Origin: an uncultured Prevotellaceae bacterium
GTDB lineage: Bacteria; Bacteroidota; Bacteroidia; Bacteroidales; Bacteroidaceae
Assembly (NCBI GenBank): GCA_900315565.1
Contig: OMZS01000001.1
Coordinates: 62,001-126,000, forward strand
Reading direction: 5' to 3'
DNA: 64,000 bases
The notes under the pieces were generated by a model. It was given only the letters and a program-made list of their open reading frames with translations. It searched no databases and was not told the origin of the DNA. Shown piece after piece: positions 57,070 to 64,000 of the stretch. Position numbers and translations under genes: made by a program. The stretch's first letter is position 1. Each line of letters opens with the position of its first letter.

Positions 57070-59343
57070 ATGAAAAAAATAATAGCCATGGCGGCTGCAC
57101 TTTTGATGGCAGCCACGACACAGGCACAGACCTATGACACCCAACTGCTGAGAAACGAGCAGCAGATTGACGATATCATCAAGGGCATGACGCTAGAGGA
57201 GAAAATAGAGATGCTCCACGGCAAAAACATGTTCTCGTCGGCTGGCATCCCACGGCTGGGCATTGCCGACATGGAGTATGCCGACGGACCGTTCGGCATA
57301 CGCGAGGAGATGGAGCCACACTCATGGAACTCGCTCCACCTTACCACCGACTCGGCCACGTTCTTTCCCACAGGCTCGGCACTTGCTGCCACCTGGAGCA
57401 CCGAGTGGGCCTACGCCTACGGGCGCGGCATGAGCCGCGAGGCCCGACTGCGCGGCAAAGACATGATGCTCGGCCCTGCCATCAACATTCAGCGCATTCC
57501 TACGGGCGGGCGCACCTACGAATATCTGAGCGAAGACCCGCTGCTCAGCGGCATGCTGGCCGTGGCCTATACGCGCGGCATGCAAGAACAGGGAACAGCC
57601 GTCTGCCTGAAACACTACGCCCTGAACAACCAGGAGAACTACCGTGGATTTGTAGATGTGCACGTGTCACCGCGGGCCATGCACGAAATCTATCTGCGCC
57701 CGTTTGAAATGGCCGTGCGCGAAGCCGATGCATGGGGTGTGATGGCCGCTTACAATAAGGTGAACGGTCGCTGGTGCTCGGAAAACGAGCAGCTGCTCAC
57801 CACCATTCTGCGCCGCCAGTGGGGATTCCCCGGCATGGTAATCAGTGACTGGGGCGGCGTTCACTCTACCGTCGATGCCGTGGTGGCAGGCATGAACGTC
57901 GAAATGCCTGGCCAGCGCTACATGGGCAGCGCACTGCTCGACTCAGTCAGGGCCGGACGTGTGAGCGAGGACATTATCAACCAGCGTGTGCGTGAGATTC
58001 TCCGTGTACGTTTCACCGTCGCTCCCGTGGCCAAGGACGTGGCCAACAGTCAGCCCGTAGGCCGTGCCGAGGAGATGGAGGTGGCCTTGCAAGTGGCACG
58101 ACGCTCCATCGTGCTACTCAAAAACGAGCCCCTTGCCGGAAAACAGCCCAAGCCGCTGCTCCCCATCGACCTTCACCGTGTGCGCAACATTGTGGTTGTT
58201 GGCGAGAATGCCGTCACCCCCATGGCCCAAGGCGGTGTGGGCGCAGGCGTAAAAACCCGATGCGAAATCACCCCACTAGAAGGATTGCAACAGTTGCTTG
58301 GCAACAACGTGAAGCTGACTTACGTGCGGGGCTACAAGGGACTGAGCCGCGAGGAGCGCGAGAAGATGAGAGGCGCTTACCGGTCGCAGTCGAAAGGTTT
58401 TGCCAAATCGCAAAACGCTCACGGCTACCCAGCAGCTGACCCGCAGCTGATGGCCGAAGCCGTGAAAGCTGCCAAGCGCGCCGACCTGGTGATATTCGTT
58501 GCCGGCGACAACCGTGAGGTGGAAACCGAAGGTTCCGACCGCACCTCCATTGCGCTGCCCTCGGGGCAGGACGAACTGGCCCGCGCACTTGCCAAGGCCA
58601 ACCCGCGCCTCGTTACTGTGATTGTAGCCGGTGGTCCGGTGGATGTGAGCACCGTGAGCGAGGTGTCGCCAGCCCTGCTCGTGTCGTGGTTCAACGGCTC
58701 TATGGGCGGACAGGCACTGGCCGAAGTACTCACAGGACGGGTATCGCCATCGGGCAAGCTGCCCATGACGTGGCCCAAAAGCCTCGACGACGTTCCAGCC
58801 TACGCCACCCACTCCTATCCGCAAACCATGGAAAACAACTCACAGGGCGACATCTTCGTAGGACTGGTGAACAACCAAAGCAATGTTCGCACCCAACAGC
58901 TCACGGCCAACTATGCCGAGGAGAGTCTGGTGGGCTACCGGTGGTACGACGGCAAGCAGGTGGCCACGGCTTACCCCTTTGGCCACGGTCTGTCGTATAC
59001 CCAGTTCGCTTACACCGACCTACAGGCCAAACCCACAGCCGAGGGCATCGATGTGAGCTTCCATCTGGCCAACCTATCGGATACCGATGCCGAAGAGGTG
59101 GCACAGGTGTATGTGTCGCGTCCACAGTCGCACATCGAACGTCCAGTGAAAGAACTCAAAGGCTTTAAGCGCGTCGCCCTGAAGGGGGGCGAGCAAACCA
59201 CCGTCACCATCACCCTGAGGCGTGCCGACCTCTGCCATTGGGACGAGGCTGCCGGAACATGGATGCTCGAACCAGGAAAAATCAGCGTCTTAGTGGGCGG
59301 CTCGTCGGCCTCGCTGCCACTGCAGCTAGAAGCCAACCTCTGA
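57070..59343 (+). CDS. Secreted GH3 beta-glucosidase/beta-xylosidase
   Basis: Exported glycosidase of 757 residues with signal peptide MKKIIAMAAALLMAATTQAQ. The GH3 N-terminal barrel covers about 30-330 (EKIEMLHGK, ADGPFGIR, KHYALNNQENYRG, and GMVISDWGGVHS with nucleophile D260), the alpha/beta sandwich about 360-580 (VVVGENAVTP; FVAGDNREVETEG) and the fibronectin-III-like C-terminal domain about 650-757 (AEEVAQVYVSRPQSHIERPV). Residues typical of this subgroup fit beta-glucosidase or beta-xylosidase; context favours hemicellulose. A bidirectional terminator separates it from the convergent GH43-CE15 gene. Confidence 0.93.
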   Translation: MKKIIAMAAALLMAATTQAQTYDTQLLRNEQQIDDIIKGMTLEEKIEMLHGKNMFSSAGIPRLGIADMEYADGPFGIREEMEPHSWNSLHLTTDSATFFPTGSALAATWSTEWAYAYGRGMSREARLRGKDMMLGPAINIQRIPTGGRTYEYLSEDPLLSGMLAVAYTRGMQEQGTAVCLKHYALNNQENYRGFVDVHVSPRAMHEIYLRPFEMAVREADAWGVMAAYNKVNGRWCSENEQLLTTILRRQWGFPGMVISDWGGVHSTVDAVVAGMNVEMPGQRYMGSALLDSVRAGRVSEDIINQRVREILRVRFTVAPVAKDVANSQPVGRAEEMEVALQVARRSIVLLKNEPLAGKQPKPLLPIDLHRVRNIVVVGENAVTPMAQGGVGAGVKTRCEITPLEGLQQLLGNNVKLTYVRGYKGLSREEREKMRGAYRSQSKGFAKSQNAHGYPAADPQLMAEAVKAAKRADLVIFVAGDNREVETEGSDRTSIALPSGQDELARALAKANPRLVTVIVAGGPVDVSTVSEVSPALLVSWFNGSMGGQALAEVLTGRVSPSGKLPMTWPKSLDDVPAYATHSYPQTMENNSQGDIFVGLVNNQSNVRTQQLTANYAEESLVGYRWYDGKQVATAYPFGHGLSYTQFAYTDLQAKPTAEGIDVSFHLANLSDTDAEEVAQVYVSRPQSHIERPVKELKGFKRVALKGGEQTTVTITLRRADLCHWDEAAGTWMLEPGKISVLVGGSSASLPLQLEANL

Positions 59344-59349
59344 CACACG

Positions 59350-59391
59350 AAAAAAGCCTGCCAACGCATCCACGCGTTAGCAGGCTTTTTT
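59350..59391. terminator. Bidirectional terminator between convergent genes
   Basis: AAAAAAGCCTGC with AACGC pairs with GCGTT and GCAGGCTTTTTT; A-run on one side and T-run on the other allow termination from both strands. AACTCCTTG micro-repeats follow (59401-59432). Confidence 0.88.
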
Positions 59392-59430
59392 CAGTCTAGG
59401 AGTTGTAACTCCTTGAACTCCTTGAACTCC

Positions 59431-62196
59431 TCATGGCTTGTAAATCATAATGCCCTGCGTGTCGGCTTCTCGTCCGAGCAGGAACTTGTCGATGAAGGCC
59501 TGCACCTCAGGGAACTGCACCTCGGGCAGCTGGCAGTGCGGATGGCCACCAACGATGGACCACCCCATGCGGTCGTCGATACCGAAGCGCCGCCACACCT
59601 CGCGAGCGGCCTTGGCCGACTCCAGGGCCGACACATCGGCCAGCCACTTATAGTCGGGATTGCCAAGAATGAGCAGGGCCCGCGGACAAACCATGGCACA
59701 GAGCTCATGCTGGTCGTAGGGCATGCGATAAACGCTGTCGCCAGCGAACGTGGTGCGCATGCTCTCCTTGAACCAGTGATAGTCGGTGTGGTCGAGGTCT
59801 TCTACGCCCTCCAGCGTGTGCGACACACGCCAGGCAGCTGCACCGCCACCACCAGGTTCCTGAGCAATGGTGAGGGCAATACGCTCATCGAAAGCGCCAG
59901 TGTAGAGTGCCATCTTGCCGGCATACGAACAGCCCGTAACACCAATGTGACGGGTGTCAATCTTGGTGACTTCGGGTCCTAACTGCTGCAGTCCGTCGAT
60001 GAGTCGGCTCACACCCCACGCCCACATGCTATAAGCACCGTTCTCGGAGAGTTGGGGGTAGAGGCGGTCGAAGTCGTGCTCGCCACGCTCGTGATGGCGG
60101 CCCCACTGACCGTAGTCGTTCACCTGTTTTTCGTGGAACGTCATCGTGGCGATGGGGCGGTCGGCAAACAGCTGTCGCGGCAGCGAAATGCCACTGGTGC
60201 CAAGCATCAGGGCGTAAGGCGGCTGCTGGTTCTTGGGATACTGGATTTCGGAGCGCAGCGTGAGCGTCTGTCCGTTGACGGTAACATCGACGACGAGCGT
60301 ATCACCTTGCATGCGGGCTTTCACGGCCTCAGCGGGCACAGCAGGCTTCTCGCCGATGCCATAGTGCTGAATCTCGGCGGCAATCTCGTTGCGGCGGTGC
60401 TCCCAGTCGGCGAAGTTCTGCACACGACCCTTGCCGTTGCTCCATGCCATGACATCGGGCAACTGCCGCGATTCGGGCAGGCGGTCGTAGCCTGGCATAG
60501 CGGGCGGGGCGAAGTGGTTGCCCGTGTTTTCCTGATCATAGACAAGCGGACGGGTGGAAGCGATGGCGTCAGTATAAGTAAAATCGTCGAACAGCGCATA
60601 ACCGCCCGTGCGTTTGGTGGCATAGCAGAAGAGCGCGTACTTGGTTCCCATGAAAAGCCGGCGATAGTCGAAACGCATGTGGTAGTCGCTGCCTATGCGG
60701 TTCCACTCTTTTCCGTCGGTGCTATAATAGAAAGTGGCGATATCGCGCCCCGAGCGGAAGTTGCCGTCGATGCGCAGCCAGAGGGTTTTCTGCTGTTTGC
60801 CCAGACTAATGGTCTCTGCGGTCTTCGCCTGCACATCCTCTATGGCCTTTTCCTTCTCTGTGAGTTTTACTTCCTGCTCAGACATAGCCAATTCGTATTT
60901 GCTGCCAGTCCGACAGACAGTGAGAACACCCGAATGGCCATTGAAAGCCGCCAGTCCGGCACAGTCGCCGTCGGCAAGATGGCTCACATCGAGTTTCACT
61001 GTGGCGGCACATGTGGGTCCGCACATGCGTTGAGTGAGGGTGTTGGGAGCTTCATAAAGATTTTTCACCACACGGCTGGTTTTGAGCTGCAATTGTCCTC
61101 GCCAGAGCGACCACGCCTCATCGACAGGATTGTGATTCCACTGCCAAAGGTAGCTCAGACTAGAACCGTCGAAACTGTCGCTGCCCACAATGCCGGGGAG
61201 ATTGGAGAGGGGAGAGGCCGCACTACTGGTGAGCGGTCGCATTTTTTCGGGCACATGGCCTTGCTCGTCACCAAGCACGGGCCAGCCGTCAATCCAGCGG
61301 CAGGGCATGAGCAAGGGCACACGCCCCACTCCACCACGGTCCTGGAAAATGACACCATACCAGTCACCGTCTTTCGAATCGACAATGGTGCCCTGACCGA
61401 TATAGCCAAATCCGCCGAAATCGGTTTCCAGAATGGTACGTTTCTCGTAGGGACCCTGAATGTTGTCGGCACGGTAGCACACCTCGCGACGATGGCGCCC
61501 CGGTGCCCACACATGCGAAATCATGAGCAGATAGTAGCGTCCGTTGTGCTTCACCATGCGCGAGCCTTCGAGCAGCCCCTTTTCGTCGGCCTCGCGAGTG
61601 AAGATGCGACGCTCTGAGCCCTCGATGACTCCCGAGAGGTCGGACTTCAGTTCGCACATCTCGCCGGTACCATAGACCACATAAACGCGGTTGTCATCGT
61701 CGAAGAAGAGCGAGGCATCATGAAAATGGCGCATGCGCGAGACGAGTGTCCACTGGCCGGCGGGGTCGGTGGCCGAATAGATGTAAGTGTCGCCCATGCT
61801 GCCTGCCTCGTTGGGGGCAAAGAGCACGTAGAAACGCCCGTTGTGGTATTTCAACGAGGTGGCCCACTGACCGCGCCCATACACGGTGCCTTCCTTCAGA
61901 TCGTACTTAGGTGAGTCGGTAAGACGAGGGAACACGTAGCCGACGGTCTCCCAATGAGCCAAGTCGCGCGAACGCATAATAGGGGCACCAGGCATCAGGT
62001 GCATGGTGGTAGAAATAAGATAGAAATCATCGCCCACGCGGATGATGTCGGGGTCGGGCACATCTGCCCAAATCATAGGATTGGACGTAGAAGCTTCTGC
62101 CACCTTTGGAGCAGAGTTTTCGGGCTTCTGTGCATGAATGGGCAACCCACACAGGAAGGCTGCCACTAGGATGAGGAGAAAAAGATGATTTTTCAT
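59431..62196 (-). CDS. Secreted GH43-CE15 fusion (glycosidase plus glucuronoyl esterase)
   Basis: Exported two-enzyme protein of 921 residues. After signal peptide [20 protein letters not shown] come a GH43 five-bladed propeller (about 40-330; [36 protein letters not shown]) and a C-terminal beta-sandwich (about 340-545; [16 protein letters not shown]) as in xylan-active GH43 enzymes. The last part (about 550-921) is a CE15 glucuronoyl esterase: nucleophile S757 in TGCSYAGK, then [15 protein letters not shown] and the catalytic histidine in VGGHPHCQL. The pairing would remove xylose or arabinose residues and cut the ester between lignin and glucuronoxylan. It overlaps the GH95 stop by 4 bp (ATGA). 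Confidence 0.9.
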   Translation of the reverse strand: MKNHLFLLILVAAFLCGLPIHAQKPENSAPKVAEASTSNPMIWADVPDPDIIRVGDDFYLISTTMHLMPGAPIMRSRDLAHWETVGYVFPRLTDSPKYDLKEGTVYGRGQWATSLKYHNGRFYVLFAPNEAGSMGDTYIYSATDPAGQWTLVSRMRHFHDASLFFDDDNRVYVVYGTGEMCELKSDLSGVIEGSERRIFTREADEKGLLEGSRMVKHNGRYYLLMISHVWAPGRHRREVCYRADNIQGPYEKRTILETDFGGFGYIGQGTIVDSKDGDWYGVIFQDRGGVGRVPLLMPCRWIDGWPVLGDEQGHVPEKMRPLTSSAASPLSNLPGIVGSDSFDGSSLSYLWQWNHNPVDEAWSLWRGQLQLKTSRVVKNLYEAPNTLTQRMCGPTCAATVKLDVSHLADGDCAGLAAFNGHSGVLTVCRTGSKYELAMSEQEVKLTEKEKAIEDVQAKTAETISLGKQQKTLWLRIDGNFRSGRDIATFYYSTDGKEWNRIGSDYHMRFDYRRLFMGTKYALFCYATKRTGGYALFDDFTYTDAIASTRPLVYDQENTGNHFAPPAMPGYDRLPESRQLPDVMAWSNGKGRVQNFADWEHRRNEIAAEIQHYGIGEKPAVPAEAVKARMQGDTLVVDVTVNGQTLTLRSEIQYPKNQQPPYALMLGTSGISLPRQLFADRPIATMTFHEKQVNDYGQWGRHHERGEHDFDRLYPQLSENGAYSMWAWGVSRLIDGLQQLGPEVTKIDTRHIGVTGCSYAGKMALYTGAFDERIALTIAQEPGGGGAAAWRVSHTLEGVEDLDHTDYHWFKESMRTTFAGDSVYRMPYDQHELCAMVCPRALLILGNPDYKWLADVSALESAKAAREVWRRFGIDDRMGWSIVGGHPHCQLPEVQFPEVQAFIDKFLLGREADTQGIMIYKP

Positions 62197-64000
62197 AAGG
62201 TGGTTATTTGATATGATTTTCCAGGTTGAGTGTCGATGTCATATTCATAGACTTTGAACTTTGAACTTTGAACTCCTTGAACTTCTTGAACTCCTTGCTT
62301 ACTGCGTGGCGCTTTGATGACAGCGGGCTGCAGCAGCTGATTAGGGCAAGTACCTTTGGCAGGACGCAAGCCTTTGCCTTTCAAGGGAACATAAGAACGC
62401 AGGCGCAGAACGCCGCCTAGCCGCGAGGTGACTTTCGCCTCGACTAGCTGTCCCCCACTCCACTTCATGCCGACTTCGAAACCGCCGCGGGCACACAATC
62501 CCCGCACTGCGCCTTCGCTCCACTCGTCGGGCAGGGCGGGCAGCAGGTGGACTGCACCGTCGTGGCTCTGCAAGAGCATCTCGCAGACACCAGCGGCCAT
62601 GCCGAAATTGCCATCAATCTGGAACGGAGGATGGGCATCGAACAGATTGGGATAGGTGCGCCCGTCGGGATATTCGCGCATCTTACGGTCGTCGGGCAAC
62701 AGATGGAGCATATTCTTGATAATCTGAAATGCATGGTTGCCATCGAGCAGCCGTGCCCAGAAGTTGATTTTCCAACCGAGGCTCCAGCCCGTGGCCATGT
62801 CGCCACGCTGACGGAGCGTAGTGGCTGCGGCCTGAAACAGTTCGGGATGACTGTAGGGTGAAATCTGATTGGAGGGATAGAGTCCGTAAAGATGCGACAC
62901 GTGACGGTGCTCGTCTTTGGGGTCGTCGCCGTCGATGAGCCACTCTTGCAATTGTCCGTAGCGACCTATCTGCATGGGAGGCAGCTTGTCGAGCGCAGCA
63001 CTATAAGCGGAAAGCTGGGCATTGTCGGTTCCCAACACCCGGCCGGCGGCAATCACATTGCTAAGCACGTCGAAGGCAATCTGGTTGTCCATAGTCGAGC
63101 CGGCGGTGACAGTAGTGGTTTTTCCCAACGGACCATGCTCGGGCGACACCGTGGGCACTGTGACCAACCAGCCAGCGGCCTGTTTCACCTCGCCCGTAGC
63201 GGGATAGGGCTGCATATAGTCTAAAAGGAAATCGGCCGCGCCACGCATCACGGGATAGTATTTTTTCAGAAACTCTTTGTCGCCCGTGTAAAGATAATGC
63301 TGCCACAGATGCGTAGTGAGCCAGGCTCCGCCCGTGGGGAACATGCCCCAGGTGGTACCATCCACCGGCCCGGCTATGCGCCACAGGTCGGTGTTGTGAT
63401 GAGCCACCCAGCCACGGCATCCGTACATCTGCCGGGCAGTCACGGCACCTGTCTCGCTCAGGTCGCGAATCATGCTGAACAAAGGTTGTTGCGTTTCGGC
63501 CAGGTTGCCCACCAGAGCAGGCCAGTAGTTCATCTCAGCATTGATGTTGATGGTGTATTTCGAGTCCCACGGCGCTTCCATCTTGTCGTTCCAGACGCCC
63601 TGCAGGTTGGCTGGCTGTCCGCCGGGCTGCGACGAGCTGATGAGCAGGTAGCGCCCGTATTGCATCATGAGCGACACCATGTCCATGTCCTTGCCACCAG
63701 CGAAAGCAGCCAATCGCTTGTCGGTTTGCAGACCAGAGTTTTCTGACTTGGCAAGTGTCAGCGAAACGCGGTTGTACTGCTGCTGATACTCCCTGATGTG
63801 GCTGTTGAGCAACTGTTTGTAACTCTTTCCGCTCAGTGAGGCCAGCGTCTGGTTGTTCTTTTGCGTGGGGTTGCCGCTGATGTCGTGATAGTTGATATAG
63901 TTGGTGGCAGCAACAATGTAGAGTGTGGCCGTGGTGGCATTTTTCACCGTGATGGTTCCGTCAGCATCCTGGGTCACCCCGTCGGTCTGCACCTTCACAC
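62193..64000 (-). CDS. GH95 glycoside hydrolase, cut by the window edge
   Basis: C-terminal 601 residues of a GH95 enzyme (family of alpha-L-fucosidases and alpha-L-galactosidases); the N-terminus lies beyond 64000. The helical barrel is clear: [73 protein letters not shown] and [17 protein letters not shown]. The C-terminus is extended by a stretch, [18 protein letters not shown], translated from GTTCAAG-type micro-repeats (62250-62305). It is translationally coupled to the GH43-CE15 gene downstream, pointing to a shared hemicellulose or pectin substrate. Confidence 0.9.
   Translation of the reverse strand, partial: VKVQTDGVTQDADGTITVKNATTATLYIVAATNYINYHDISGNPTQKNNQTLASLSGKSYKQLLNSHIREYQQQYNRVSLTLAKSENSGLQTDKRLAAFAGGKDMDMVSLMMQYGRYLLISSSQPGGQPANLQGVWNDKMEAPWDSKYTININAEMNYWPALVGNLAETQQPLFSMIRDLSETGAVTARQMYGCRGWVAHHNTDLWRIAGPVDGTTWGMFPTGGAWLTTHLWQHYLYTGDKEFLKKYYPVMRGAADFLLDYMQPYPATGEVKQAAGWLVTVPTVSPEHGPLGKTTTVTAGSTMDNQIAFDVLSNVIAAGRVLGTDNAQLSAYSAALDKLPPMQIGRYGQLQEWLIDGDDPKDEHRHVSHLYGLYPSNQISPYSHPELFQAAATTLRQRGDMATGWSLGWKINFWARLLDGNHAFQIIKNMLHLLPDDRKMREYPDGRTYPNLFDAHPPFQIDGNFGMAAGVCEMLLQSHDGAVHLLPALPDEWSEGAVRGLCARGGFEVGMKWSGGQLVEAKVTSRLGGVLRLRSYVPLKGKGLRPAKGTCPNQLLQPAVIKAPRSKQGVQEVQGVQSSKFKVYEYDIDTQPGKSYQITTL
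62250..62305. repeat. AACTTTG/AACTCCTTG micro-repeats inside GH95
   Basis: Direct units of AACTTTG and AACTCCTTG (plus strand) lie in the 3' end of the GH95 gene and are read in frame. The same units are intergenic at 44694-44716, 54801-54821 and 59401-59432. Confidence 0.8.

Noticed and set aside
60052-61617. Long plus-strand open frame of 521 codons opposite the GH43-CE15 gene
   Set aside because: It is antisense to a protein with clear GH43 motifs, and its translation shows only the composition of a shadow frame.

Overview
The window looks like a chromosome segment of a polysaccharide-degrading Bacteroidales bacterium, most likely Prevotella or a close relative (Segatella, Xylanibacter). 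The basis is several SusC/SusD-type genes, promoters of the Bacteroidetes type (TAnnTTTG at -7), secreted enzymes ending in type IX secretion-like C-terminal domains (final KVVVK or KVVIK), xylan genes resembling the Prevotella xyn cluster, and AT-rich short repeats filling the gaps between GC-richer genes. I saw no rRNA, tRNA or CRISPR array. Genus assignment is inference.

Layout. (1) 85-642: a PAP2 phosphatase. (2) 1113-19995: an alpha-glucan (starch/maltodextrin) locus with an inner-membrane sugar transporter, a LacI-type regulator, SusC, SusD, two SusE/F-like lipoproteins, a secreted protein with three X25-like modules, two GH13 alpha-amylases with CBM26-like modules, and a trailing GH53 galactanase. 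Two near-identical palindromic LacI-type operators lie before susC and before the X25 protein gene. (3) 20592-28987: housekeeping genes nadD, gmk, yicC (minus strand) and tsaB, a DUF4290 gene, murA, rimM, dxr, rseP (plus strand). (4) 29499-38183: surface-glycan and signalling genes: a glycosyltransferase, a polytopic membrane protein, a LytTR regulator followed by a TonB-dependent receptor and a small exported protein, a LicD-type transferase and a flippase. (5) 38204-48901: a hemicellulose locus with a two-domain esterase, a serine hydrolase, GH2, GH43, GH10, a GPH-type sugar transporter and an SGNH esterase. (6) 49063-49572: a low-molecular-weight protein tyrosine phosphatase. (7) about 50290-54640: an AT-rich island holding a GATC-type restriction-modification system. 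(8) 54976-64000: further plant-polysaccharide genes: an unknown exported protein, a GH3, a GH43-CE15 fusion and a GH95 that runs off the window.

The most unusual content is of two kinds. First, the restriction-modification island joins a Dam/DpnM-like methylase, a MutH/Sau3AI-type nuclease, a cysteine-rich protein with a possible HhH-GPD glycosylase core, and a DpnA-like methylase. It is preceded by the debris of an XRE controller gene and sits against the cut 3' end of an ABC-exporter gene. Second, dispersed repeats enter coding sequence: a GC-rich palindrome of about 35 bp lies in frame in nadD, gmk and a membrane-protein gene, and AT-rich micro-repeats supply stop codons and C-terminal residues to several proteins. 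Two further intergenic palindrome families are present. A four-unit array with a 20-bp period upstream of the TonB receptor is a good candidate for a LytTR binding array.
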